From contig JAHFCU010000005.1 of NCBI GenBank assembly GCA_023249305.1, positions 34,274 to 98,273 on the forward strand: a stretch of 64,000 nt of DNA, written 5' to 3'. This document shows positions 25,717-33,819 of this stretch, in pieces (the stretch's first letter is position 1; every line of letters begins with the position of its first letter). Below the pieces are notes generated by a model, which made no database searches, was not told the origin of the DNA, and saw only the letters and a program-made list of their open reading frames with translations. This DNA comes from Gemmatimonadota bacterium (GTDB lineage: Bacteria > Gemmatimonadota > Gemmatimonadetes > Gemmatimonadales > Gemmatimonadaceae). The position numbers and the translations under genes are program-made.

Positions 25717-27056
25717 GCGGGGCTCCGGAGTCTCGCGCCGAAGGCGCCATCGGCGCCGTGCGCATGCGGCAGCACGCGCAGGAATCCGTGGTCCATGGTA
25801 TCGGCGGGTACTGCACCGTCGGGCGGCGGCTCGAGCCGCCAGCCGGGGTGCGTCGAAAGGAAGGCCTCCACCTGCACCTCGTTCTCCTCGGGTTCGAGGG
25901 AGCACGTGGAGTAGATCAGCAGTCCGCCCGGCCGCACGAGCGCGGCGGCCGAGCGCAGCAGGTCGCGCTGCGCCATCGCCGTGACGGCGAGGTCACTCAT
26001 TCGCAGCCGCCAGCGGGCGTCCGGATGCCGCCGGAATGTCCCGGTCCCTGTACACGGGGAATCCAGAAGCACCGCGTCCACCGGAGTCATGGCCGGTTGC
26101 TTCGCGTCAAACGCCACGGGAGAGACGTTGGCGAGGTCGAGGCGCAGCTTTGTTGCCGCGAGCCGCGTGAGCCGCGTGGGCGAGATGTCTGCACTGACCA
26201 CGAGCGCGGCCTGCCGGGCAAGTTCGACAGTCTTGCCGCCGGGGGCGGCGCAGAGGTCGGCCACTACCGAGCCCACGGGAATGGCCGCGTACCGCGTGAC
26301 GAGTGTCGCGGCGGGATCCTGCACAAAACAACATCCCTGCGTGAACGCGCCCAGCGCGGAGATCATCGCGGGTGCGGCAAGGCGAATGGAGTCGGCAACC
26401 AACGGTGCATCGTCCACCGGCACGCCGTCGCTCTCGAGCATCGCTTCCAGCTGCTCGCGCACCAGCCCCCACGGCCGCACGATGACGGGCGCCTCGCGGT
26501 TGTTGGCCTCGAGGAGGGCGCGCGTTGCGTCGGGTCCAAACCGGGCTGCCCAACGTGCCACGAGCCAGCGTGGGTGCGAGAACTCCGTGGCCAATGCCTC
26601 AACGGGATCGGTAGGCAGGTCTGCCCCCAGCGACGACCGCTCACGGTCGAGGCGGCGCAAGACAGCGTTGACGAGCTTGCTCGCGCCGAGGCCATGGCGC
26701 TGCTTCGCCAGCTCGACAGTCTGCGCGATGGCCGCGTACGCGGGGACGCTCCCCATTTCCAGCAGTTGGTACGACCCCAGCCGCAGCAAGTCGGCCAGGT
26801 CGCCATCGAGGCGCGCCAGCCCACCCCGAACACGCGCCGACAGCGCGTGGTCGAGCCAGCCGCGCCGCCGGAGCATGCCGTAGACGAGTTCCTGCGTCCA
26901 CCGGCGGTCCCGGGTATCGAGCGTGTTCGCGCGCCGATCAAAGGCCGCGTCGAGCAGGACACCTGACCGGAGGTCCGCGCAGATGTCCGCGGCGGCCCGG
27001 CGCGCGTCCGTAACCGGCGTGCTCGTGGGGGCCGAGGTGTGGCTGCGGTGTGTCAC
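25713..27056 (-). CDS. rsmB: 16S rRNA m5C967 methyltransferase RsmB
   Basis: SAM-dependent RNA cytosine-5 methyltransferase of 447 residues. The N-terminal ~140 residues are a NusB-like RNA-binding domain (TLDTRDRRWTQELVYGMLRR). The C-terminal Rossmann domain has the SAM motif VADLCAAPGGKT and both catalytic cysteines, in LLDSPCTGTGTFRRHPD and IYSTCSLEPEENE. In many bacteria rsmB follows def and fmt. Here def-fmt end at 29619 and rsmB starts at 27056 on the same strand, with an opposite-strand gene in between. Its stop overlaps rpe by 4 bp. Confidence 0.96.
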   Translation of the reverse strand: MTHRSHTSAPTSTPVTDARRAAADICADLRSGVLLDAAFDRRANTLDTRDRRWTQELVYGMLRRRGWLDHALSARVRGGLARLDGDLADLLRLGSYQLLEMGSVPAYAAIAQTVELAKQRHGLGASKLVNAVLRRLDRERSSLGADLPTDPVEALATEFSHPRWLVARWAARFGPDATRALLEANNREAPVIVRPWGLVREQLEAMLESDGVPVDDAPLVADSIRLAAPAMISALGAFTQGCCFVQDPAATLVTRYAAIPVGSVVADLCAAPGGKTVELARQAALVVSADISPTRLTRLAATKLRLDLANVSPVAFDAKQPAMTPVDAVLLDSPCTGTGTFRRHPDARWRLRMSDLAVTAMAQRDLLRSAAALVRPGGLLIYSTCSLEPEENEVQVEAFLSTHPGWRLEPPPDGAVPADTMDHGFLRVLPHAHGADGAFGARLRSPA

Positions 27057-27084
27057 GGGATGGGGCGGCGGGCGGAAGACCCTG

Positions 27085-27090
27085 TATAAT
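27085..27090 (+). promoter_or_regulatory. Possible -10 element for the RCC1-repeat lipoprotein gene
   Basis: Perfect TATAAT in the 196-bp gap between the divergent rsmB and the RCC1 lipoprotein gene, with no good -35. A second candidate pair, TTGCCG and GATATT with 17-bp spacing, lies at 27191-27219. The leader between them contains a full anti-Shine-Dalgarno match, AAGGAGGTG, at 27177-27185 with no long frame after it. Confidence 0.4.
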
Positions 27091-27252
27091 AGCAGGGGCG
27101 GGTGCCGGACGCCCCCGGTCAGACCGTTACCTCGTGACCATCCGGCCCGTCTACAGGGAGCAGCGAATTGGCACCGAAGGAGGTGTCCGTTTGCCGCGCG
27201 CCTATTGGAATACGATATTCGTCTCCCCCGTCCTTCTCAGCACGGAGTGCGA

Positions 27253-29454
27253 ATGCACGGCCGCAAGCTCGTCACCACTGGAACCGCTGCGACGCTCGCC
27301 ATCCTCGCCCTCATCGGCGGGTGCGGCGAGGCGACAACGGGTCCTACCTCGGTGCAGCCACAGGACTTCGCCGCCGCCCTGAAGCTCATCTCAGGCAACC
27401 AGCAAAACGGCTCGGTCGGCGCTCCGCTTTCAGAACTGCTCTCGGTCAAGGTCGTTGATGCCGGCGGCCAGCCCGTCACAGGCGCCACGGTGTTGTGGCA
27501 GGTGCGCGGCGGCGGTGGGGCAATCAACCCGGCCGCATCCACTTCGTCGAGTACGGGCCTCACGACCGTCGTGTGGACGCTCGGCACGACGCTCGGTGCA
27601 AACAAGGCGGTTGCGATCTTGCAGGGGAATTACGTGCTCGACAGCGCCGTGTTTACCGCGACCGCAGGCGTCGGTCCGGCGTCGCGGTTCACGCTCACAT
27701 CGGGCAATGCACAGACGGGCCGAGTGGCATCGCAGCTCGCGCAGGCGCTGACCATCAACGTGAAAGACCAGTACGGGTACGCGGTGTCCGGCAAGAAGGT
27801 GACGTGGGCGACCGCGCTGTTCAGCGGCACGGTAACGCCAGTCACCACCGACACCACAGATGCATCCGGCAACGCGAGCGCCAACTGGCTGCTCGGCGCT
27901 TCGGCGGGCATCACGCAGACGGCGACGGCGACGATCACCGGGCTCGCTCCGATTTCGTTCACCGCGACGGCCACGCCCGACACCTCACGTGTGATGACGC
28001 TCGTGGCGGGAAACGCCCAGACGGCGGCGGCTGGTGCGACGCTCGGCACCTCGCTGACGGTGAGCGTCGCTGACCGCTTCGGCAACGTGATTGCGAACGA
28101 CACGGTTCTGTTCAACGACTCACTCACCGCCGGTAGCACCGTGAGCCCCGCGACGGTCTACACCGACGCAGCCGGCCGGGCCAGCTCGACGTGGACGCTC
28201 GGCAATCGGCTGGGCGCGCAAGTGGCGCGTGCGCGGGTGCGTCCCACGGTCAAGGCGACGTTCAACGCGACAGCCACCGCGCAGTTTGCGCAGGTCTACG
28301 CGGGGAACTACTTCACGTGTGGCGTCACGGTCGGCGATCGCGCGTTCTGCTGGGGCTTCGGCGAAGACGGCCAGCGCGGCATCGTCGCCGCGAAGTCGGC
28401 GAACGCACCGGGCGCCGGCGTGACGACGACCGACACGCTCGCCGGGCCGTTCCCGACCTGGCGACAAATCGGTGCCGGCTCGAGCTATGTGTGCGGCATC
28501 AGCATCGCGCGGCAGCTGTACTGCTGGGGACGCCTGTCCAGCGCGACGCAGGTGAACATGCCGACGCTCAAGGTGTTTTCGGGCAACGTCCTTTCGTTCG
28601 TGAGTGTCAGCACAGCGGAAACGCACAGTTGCGTGCTGACCACAGACGGGCAGCTCGGCTGCACGGGATCGAACGCGCGCGGGCAGCTCGGCGATGGCTC
28701 GTACGCCGACCAAATGAGCGACTACGCGAATGTCACCACGGTTGCGCCGAATGCGCGACTGCCATGGTCTGCTATGGCGGTGGGCGGATCGCACACGTGC
28801 GCCTTCCCGCGCTTCAGTCCGACGGACTCGGTCAATACGCTGCGCCCGTGGTGCTGGGGCGCGAACGGATCTGGGCAGCTTGGCAACCGCACCGTGACCA
28901 TTGATTCGACGATTCCGCGGGGCGTGGACATGACCGGCCTGACGCAGGTGTGGGACACCACAAGCTTGGTTGCCGGCGCCGCGCACACATGCGCGCTCGA
29001 CATCTCGAGGGCAGCATACTGCTGGGGCTCCAACGGCTACGGCCAACTGGGCGGCGGCTCGACACTGGCGCGTGATTCCGTGCCGATGGCCGTGGCGGGC
29101 GGATACGCGTTCGCAAAGCTCTATGCCGGCGAGTACCACACGTGCGGCATCACGACGGCTGGGGCCGCCTACTGCTGGGGCCGGAACACCTCGGGCCAGC
29201 TCGGCGACGGCACGACGACGAACCAATCAGCCCCCGTGGCCGTCAACAGCGGCCTGACGTGGCGCTCGCTCGCGCTGGGCGAGCTGCACTCGTGCGGCGT
29301 GGCTTCGCCGACAGGACAGGGCAGCGGCACGCAGGCGGGCGCCGGCGTAGTGTATTGCTGGGGCGACAACGAGTATGGGCAGCTCGGCATCGGACTGTCT
29401 GGGACCAACGGCGCGCCGCTACTCTCACCGCAGAAGGTGACAGGACAACCGTAA
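27253..29454 (+). CDS. Lipoprotein with Ig-like repeats and a seven-blade RCC1-type propeller
   Basis: 733 residues, exported and probably lipidated: the signal peptide ends in a lipobox-like ALIGGCGE. Residues ~35-340 form three Ig-like (bacterial Big-type) domains, each with a variant of LLSVKVVDAGGQPVTGATV...WTLG. The rest is seven RCC1-like repeats, recognisable as HTCALD...AYCWGSNGYGQLGGG. Almost every repeat has a Cys pair suggesting internal disulfides, and seven copies would close one propeller. Function is unknown; surface binding is likely. The ATG at 27253 has GGAG 5 bases upstream. The gene is on the opposite strand between fmt and rsmB and interrupts the housekeeping run. Confidence 0.85.
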   Translation: MHGRKLVTTGTAATLAILALIGGCGEATTGPTSVQPQDFAAALKLISGNQQNGSVGAPLSELLSVKVVDAGGQPVTGATVLWQVRGGGGAINPAASTSSSTGLTTVVWTLGTTLGANKAVAILQGNYVLDSAVFTATAGVGPASRFTLTSGNAQTGRVASQLAQALTINVKDQYGYAVSGKKVTWATALFSGTVTPVTTDTTDASGNASANWLLGASAGITQTATATITGLAPISFTATATPDTSRVMTLVAGNAQTAAAGATLGTSLTVSVADRFGNVIANDTVLFNDSLTAGSTVSPATVYTDAAGRASSTWTLGNRLGAQVARARVRPTVKATFNATATAQFAQVYAGNYFTCGVTVGDRAFCWGFGEDGQRGIVAAKSANAPGAGVTTTDTLAGPFPTWRQIGAGSSYVCGISIARQLYCWGRLSSATQVNMPTLKVFSGNVLSFVSVSTAETHSCVLTTDGQLGCTGSNARGQLGDGSYADQMSDYANVTTVAPNARLPWSAMAVGGSHTCAFPRFSPTDSVNTLRPWCWGANGSGQLGNRTVTIDSTIPRGVDMTGLTQVWDTTSLVAGAAHTCALDISRAAYCWGSNGYGQLGGGSTLARDSVPMAVAGGYAFAKLYAGEYHTCGITTAGAAYCWGRNTSGQLGDGTTTNQSAPVAVNSGLTWRSLALGELHSCGVASPTGQGSGTQAGAGVVYCWGDNEYGQLGIGLSGTNGAPLLSPQKVTGQP

Positions 29455-29458
29455 CTAC

Positions 29459-29620
29459 GATTGAGGATTTGGACTCAGGATTGCGATTCAGGATTCGGAT
29501 TCAAGACTGCGATGTACGATGGGGCGCCTGGCTCAGCCGGGCGCCCCATTCGCTTTGCATCGCTAATCGCAATCCGAAGTCACAATCCTCAATCGCAATC
29601 CTGAGTCCAAGTCCTGAATC
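29459..29620. repeat. Long imperfect inverted repeat enclosing a terminator
   Basis: The left arm, 29459-29494, and the reverse complement of 29585-29620 agree at about 33 of 36 positions. Both consist of GGATTT/GGACTC/GGATTG words. The core holds the 29519-29549 hairpin, and the right arm reaches into the fmt stop codon. A third, partial copy is at 38881. Confidence 0.75.
29519..29549. terminator. Bidirectional hairpin terminator between the RCC1 lipoprotein gene and fmt
   Basis: ATGGGGCGCC and its exact complement form a 10-bp stem that extends inward by three more pairs. It lies between the convergent ends of two genes, 65 bp past the + strand stop and 70 bp past the fmt stop. Confidence 0.65.
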
Positions 29621-30548
29621 AGATCCACACATCGCCGACTGCCATCCCACGTCCTTTCATCCACTCCCGCGCCGTCATGCGTCGCTTCCCGGCGGGATGC
29701 ACTTCCTTGATCGCCACGGCGCCTGATCCGCACGCCACGAGAAGTCCGGCATCGTTCGCGCCCAGTACCTCGCCTGGCGTACCGGCACCCTCTGTCACGG
29801 GGCGCGCACCGAACAGTCGGACTTCCACATCACGTACCATGCTCCACGCACCCGGCTTCGGGTCGTAGGCTCGTATCCGCCGCGCCACCACCGATGCGGG
29901 CTGGGCCCAGTCCACGCGCACGTCGTCGCGCTCGATCTTCTTCGCGAACGTCACCTGCGTGTCGTCCTGCGGTCGGTCCACCGCTGCGTCCAACTCCAAG
30001 AGCGCCAGCGCCTCGATGAGCGCCGTGGCGCCGAGTTCCGAAAGCCGAAGGCTCAGCTCGCCGCCAGTTTCGTCTGGTTCGATCGGCGTGGTCAACACGT
30101 GGATCACCGGCCCGGCATCGAGCGCACTCACCATCCGCATGATGCTGACGCCGGTCTCCTCCAGTCCTTCAGCAATCGCCGCCTGGATTGGCCCGGCGCC
30201 GCGCAGGGCGGGGAGCAGCGACGCGTGGATGTTCAGCGTGCCCAGCCGCGGCAGCTCGATGACATCGCGCGGCAAGATGTGCCCGTACGCCACCACGGCC
30301 GAAAGATCCGGCGCGAGATCGCTCAACGCCTGCACGAACTCCGGGCCATGCGGTCGCTCGGGCTGCAGCACCGGAAGCCCTTCCTCAACGGCGACCTGTT
30401 TCACGGGCGACGGATCGAGCTGCGAACGCGAGCGGCCCCGCGGCCGGTCGGGCTGGGTGACCACGCCAACCACATCGAAGCCTTCGCCAATCAGCGCACG
30501 GAGCGGCGGTGTGGCGAAGTCGGGCGTGCCCCAGAACACGATGCGCAC
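29619..30548 (-). CDS. fmt: Methionyl-tRNA formyltransferase
   Basis: Formylates Met-tRNAfMet using 10-formyl-tetrahydrofolate. 309 residues from the GTG at 30548, close to the usual ~310-315. Motifs: RIVFWGTPDFATPPL at the N-terminus, the folate and catalytic region VVAYGHILPRDVIELP, HASLLPALRGAGPIQ, and the C-terminal OB-like domain with ARRIRAYDPKPGAW. The GTG start shares one base with the def stop (TAGTG), so the two are tightly coupled. The frame is open to 30638, but the extra residues are not Fmt-like. The stop codon lies inside an imperfect inverted repeat. Confidence 0.97.
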   Translation of the reverse strand: MRIVFWGTPDFATPPLRALIGEGFDVVGVVTQPDRPRGRSRSQLDPSPVKQVAVEEGLPVLQPERPHGPEFVQALSDLAPDLSAVVAYGHILPRDVIELPRLGTLNIHASLLPALRGAGPIQAAIAEGLEETGVSIMRMVSALDAGPVIHVLTTPIEPDETGGELSLRLSELGATALIEALALLELDAAVDRPQDDTQVTFAKKIERDDVRVDWAQPASVVARRIRAYDPKPGAWSMVRDVEVRLFGARPVTEGAGTPGEVLGANDAGLLVACGSGAVAIKEVHPAGKRRMTAREWMKGRGMAVGDVWI

Positions 30549-31105
30549 TAGAGCTCCTCTTCGGGATGCTCGCTTGCGGACCGGCCCGGCTTGAGGATGC
30601 GAATGAAGCCGGGGTACTGTTCCTTCTCCTCTTCCCATTTCGCCAGCGCGCTGCGCCGCTTGAGGAAGCTGAGATAGTCAATGAACAGCTTGCCGTGCAG
30701 GTGATCTATCTCGTGCTGGAAGCAGCGGCCGAGCAGTCCTTCGCCCGTCACTTCAATCGGCGCGCCATCGCGGTCCAGCGCGCGCACGGTCACTCGCCCG
30801 GGGCGCTCGACATCGCCGTAGACGTCGGGAATGGAGAGGCAGCCCTCCTCAGCCTTCGCCTTCGGTCCCTCGGCGTGCACGACTTCGGGATTCACGAGCG
30901 CATACGCCGCACCCTCGACGTCCACCACGCAGACGCGCTCGCGGCGCCCCACCTGCGGCGCGGCGAGGCCGATGCCGCTGGCCGCGTACATCGTCTCGAA
31001 CATGTCGTCTATCAGCCGGCGAGTCTCGTCGGTCACCTCGGCCACCGGCTGCGTCACCTCGCGCAGCACCGGGTCGCCGAGCACCCGGATGGACAGCACG
31101 CTCAC
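30548..31105 (-). CDS. def: Peptide deformylase
   Basis: Metalloenzyme that removes the N-formyl group from nascent proteins. 185 residues with all three family motifs: GIGLAAPQVG, EEGCLSIPDV with the metal-binding Cys, and QHEIDHLHGKLF with the HExxH-type ligands and catalytic Glu. It sits between yajC (ATGA overlap upstream) and fmt (1-bp overlap downstream). The last ~25 residues are charged and longer than in E. coli Def, common in GC-rich phyla. Confidence 0.97.
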   Translation of the reverse strand: MSVLSIRVLGDPVLREVTQPVAEVTDETRRLIDDMFETMYAASGIGLAAPQVGRRERVCVVDVEGAAYALVNPEVVHAEGPKAKAEEGCLSIPDVYGDVERPGRVTVRALDRDGAPIEVTGEGLLGRCFQHEIDHLHGKLFIDYLSFLKRRSALAKWEEEKEQYPGFIRILKPGRSASEHPEEEL

Positions 31106-31467
31106 GCGGTGGACGCGCTCCCTGGCGTGAAGACCTGTGTGATAGCACGACGCTGGATCACGATCTTGGTGTCGCCCGTGCGCACAGTGACGAGGTCGTC
31201 CATGCCCTTGCTCGGCTTGCCGTCGTCATGGGTTTCCTTGATGTGCACGACCTCGCCCACGATGCCGCCGGTCGTGACAACGCCATCGCCCTTCTTGATG
31301 GCAATGACCGAGGCCTCGAGTTGCTTCCGCTGCTTCTGCTGCGGGCGGATCATAAGGAAGTAGAAGATCGCCATGATGGCGCCGAGCTGGAACAGAAACG
31401 GCGTGAGCGATCCGCCACCTTGGGCAGGGGCAGCAGTCTGCGCGAAGATCGGAAGGAGGGCGTTCAT
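31102..31467 (-). CDS. yajC: Preprotein translocase subunit YajC
   Basis: Small accessory subunit of the SecDF-YajC complex. 121 residues: one N-terminal hydrophobic segment (FLFQLGAIMAIFYFLMI), then the family signature RPQQKQRKQLEA and GDGVVTTGGIVGEV, followed by an Asp- and Lys-rich tail. The ATG at 31467 overlaps the tgt stop by 4 bp, matching the common tgt-yajC order. secD and secF are not adjacent here; def and fmt follow instead. Confidence 0.95.
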   Translation of the reverse strand: MNALLPIFAQTAAPAQGGGSLTPFLFQLGAIMAIFYFLMIRPQQKQRKQLEASVIAIKKGDGVVTTGGIVGEVVHIKETHDDGKPSKGMDDLVTVRTGDTKIVIQRRAITQVFTPGSASTA

Positions 31468-32603
31468 GAGCTTGTCGGTTGCGAATGGTACCGGGCGAGC
31501 CAGGAGCGGCTCCACGGTGCGAAGTCGCCCGCGATGATCCGGCTGCGGGCCTCGCGCATCAGCGCGATCAGGAAATGTACATTGTGCAGCGACAACAGGC
31601 GCGCGCCAAGCATTTCGTCGGCTTGGACGAGGTGCCGCACGTACGCGCGAGAGAAGCGCCGGCAGCACGCACAGGAGCAGTCCTCCACCACCGGGCGGTC
31701 GTCGTCGCGGAACTCGGCGCGACGCATGTTGACGCGTCCGTCGGGCGTGAACGCAGCGGCGTTTCGCCCCATGCGCGTCGGCGCGACACAGTCGAAAAGG
31801 TCCATGCCCCGCGCGACGCCCTCGAGCAGATCCTCGGGGTAGCCCACGCCCATCAGGTAACGGGGCCGGTCGGTGGGGATGGCGTCGTCGCACACCTCGA
31901 GGATGGCGTACATGTCGTCCTTGCCCTCGCCGACGGAGAGCCCGCCGATCGCGAAACCGTCCCACCGATGCATCTCAGTAATTGCCTGTGCCGCTTCGCG
32001 GCGGAGTGCTTGGTGAATGCCGCCCTGCACGATGGGGAAGAGCGTCTGTCGCGGCGCCTCGGGCACATCATGCAAACGGCCAAACTCCGCGTGACAGCGC
32101 TCGAGCCAGCGAATGGACCGCTCGCTCGCGTCCTTCGCCGCCACGATGTCGCTCTGGCCGGGAATGACGTGGTCGAACTGCATGATGATGTCGGCACCGA
32201 GGTTGGTCTCGATGCGCATCACGCCCTCGGGCGTGAAGTGCCGTGACGAGCCGTCGAGGTGGCTGCGAAACGTCACGCCGTTCTCGTCCACCGTGTTCAG
32301 CGACGCAAGCGAGAAGACCTGGAAGCCCCCCGAGTCGGTGAGGATGGGGCCGCGCCATGCCATGAACCGGTGCACGCCGCCGAGCCGCTGCACCAGTTCG
32401 TCACCGGGGCGCAGATGCAAGTGGTAGGCGTTGACCAGGATGATCTGCACGTGCATGGCGCGCAGCTCGTCCGGGTCGAGTGCCTTCACGGTTGCGAGCG
32501 TGCCGACCGGCATGAAGACCGGTGTTTCCACCACCCCGCGCGGGGTATGGAAAGTGGCAGCGCGGGCGCGGCCTGCGGAGGCGTGGATATCGAAGCGGAA
32601 CAT
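31464..32603 (-). CDS. tgt: Queuine tRNA-ribosyltransferase (tRNA-guanine transglycosylase)
   Basis: Exchanges the wobble guanine of GUN-anticodon tRNAs for preQ1 in queuosine synthesis. 379 residues with a TIM-barrel core: FMPVGTLATVKAL, the catalytic Asp in ILTDSGGFQVFSL, FAIGGLSVGE, and the zinc site C-x-C-x2-C-x25-H in DCSCACCRRF...HNVHF. It lies immediately before yajC (ATGA) and after queA, with a 165-bp gap that carries a repeat-rich palindrome. This is the standard queA-tgt-yajC order. Confidence 0.97.
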   Translation of the reverse strand: MFRFDIHASAGRARAATFHTPRGVVETPVFMPVGTLATVKALDPDELRAMHVQIILVNAYHLHLRPGDELVQRLGGVHRFMAWRGPILTDSGGFQVFSLASLNTVDENGVTFRSHLDGSSRHFTPEGVMRIETNLGADIIMQFDHVIPGQSDIVAAKDASERSIRWLERCHAEFGRLHDVPEAPRQTLFPIVQGGIHQALRREAAQAITEMHRWDGFAIGGLSVGEGKDDMYAILEVCDDAIPTDRPRYLMGVGYPEDLLEGVARGMDLFDCVAPTRMGRNAAAFTPDGRVNMRRAEFRDDDRPVVEDCSCACCRRFSRAYVRHLVQADEMLGARLLSLHNVHFLIALMREARSRIIAGDFAPWSRSWLARYHSQPTSS

Positions 32604-32627
32604 GCGATAAAGCTAAGGGCGGAGGGA

Positions 32628-32768
32628 TGGGGGCGGGGTGCGGGGGCTTGGTGCGGAGTGAAGAGTGGAGGAACGAGTAGCAGGGACGGGGTCGCCACGT
32701 TCCCCTTCCGCTTCACTCCACTCCTTCCCCCGCACTAAACCCCCGCACCCCTCCTCGTCCCCCGTCCC
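32628..32768. repeat. Imperfect palindrome of GTGCGGGG-type words between queA and tgt
   Basis: GGGGTGCGGGGG-C/T-TT-G/A-GTGCGG occurs at 32635-32656 and, inverted, at about 32730-32751 (20 of 22 matching). It is flanked by further GTGAAG/GTGGAG words that pair less regularly. The right edge touches the queA stop codon. Confidence 0.65.
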
Positions 32769-33803
32769 TCAGAGAACGACCATCGCGTCGCCATAGGAGT
32801 AAAACCGGTATCCCTCCTCGATGGCGACTCGGTACGAGTGCATCGCGAGTTCATAGCCCGCGAACGCCGCGACGAGCATCAGCAGGGTGGAACGCGGGAG
32901 GTGGAAGTTCGTGACGAGACGGTCGGCGCTGCGCACGCGATGCGGAGGGTGGATGAAGATCCGTGTCTCGCCCTCGCCCGCGTGAAAGACGCCCTGCGCA
33001 TCCACCACGCTCTCGAGCGTGCGCAGTGACGTCGTGCCGATGCACCACACCTTGCCGCCGCACTTGCGCGCCGCATTCAGCCGCTCCGCCGCATCCGGCG
33101 GCACGCGATACCACTCCTCGTGCATCACGTGATCGGCGAGCGACTCCACGTCCACGGGCTTGAATGTCCCCGCCCCCACGTGCAGCAGCACATCCGCGCG
33201 CTCCACACCGCGCGCCGCGAGCGCAGCAAGCAACTCGGGCGTGAAGTGCAGCCCTGCCGTCGGCGCCGCGACCGAGCCGGACTGCTGTGCATACACCGTC
33301 TGGTAGCGCTCTGCGTCGGCGATGACGTCGCCTCGTGCGATGTACGGCGGAAGCGGCACGTGCCCATGCGCATCGATCAGCGTGACTTCATCACCGCTCG
33401 CGACGAGCCGCACCAGCCGCGTGCGACGCTCCGTCACCTCTTCGATGACGGCGTCGAACCCTGACGCGATGTGCACGGTGCGCCCCGTTTTGAGCTTGCC
33501 CCCTGGATGCACCATCGCCTCCCAGCGGCCGTCGTCGTGTCGGCGGAGCAGGAAGATCTCGGCGGGCGCGCCGGAATCGCGCCGTCCGAGCAATCGGGCG
33601 CGGAAGACGCGCGTTGTGTTGAGCACGACGACATCACCGCGCGGAATCAGCTCGACGAGGTCGGCGAACCGTCGGTGCTCGATCGCGCCCGTCTCGCGGT
33701 GCACGACCATGAGGCGCGAAGCGTCGCGCCGCTCCACCGGCGACTGGGCGATTCGGCCGTCCGGCAGGTGATAGTCGTAGTCGCCCGTACGGTCGCCCTT
33801 CAT
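32769..33803 (-). CDS. queA: S-adenosylmethionine:tRNA ribosyltransferase-isomerase
   Basis: Adds the epoxycyclopentandiol moiety from SAM to preQ1 in tRNA. 344 residues, typical of QueA. Motifs: YDYHLPDGRIAQSPVERRDASRLMV, LNTTRVFRARLLGRR, SVAAPTAGLHFTPELL, HVGAGTFKPV and FHLPRSTLLMLVAAFAG. It begins 16 bp after the GWxTD-like gene and precedes tgt. Together with tgt it shows that this organism makes queuosine from preQ1; the earlier queCDEF genes are not in the window. Confidence 0.97.
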   Translation of the reverse strand: MKGDRTGDYDYHLPDGRIAQSPVERRDASRLMVVHRETGAIEHRRFADLVELIPRGDVVVLNTTRVFRARLLGRRDSGAPAEIFLLRRHDDGRWEAMVHPGGKLKTGRTVHIASGFDAVIEEVTERRTRLVRLVASGDEVTLIDAHGHVPLPPYIARGDVIADAERYQTVYAQQSGSVAAPTAGLHFTPELLAALAARGVERADVLLHVGAGTFKPVDVESLADHVMHEEWYRVPPDAAERLNAARKCGGKVWCIGTTSLRTLESVVDAQGVFHAGEGETRIFIHPPHRVRSADRLVTNFHLPRSTLLMLVAAFAGYELAMHSYRVAIEEGYRFYSYGDAMVVL

Positions 33804-33819
33804 TGTCGTTCGGGCCCGC

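Noticed and set aside
29459..29620. Insertion sequence ends
   Set aside because: The arms are inverted, but there is no transposase gene and no target-site duplication, and the enclosed segment is only a terminator hairpin.
32604..32768. preQ1 riboswitch between queA and tgt
   Set aside because: The gap is a repeat palindrome. I found no compact pseudoknot-like C-rich and A-rich tail pattern expected of a preQ1 aptamer, and the operon already starts further upstream.
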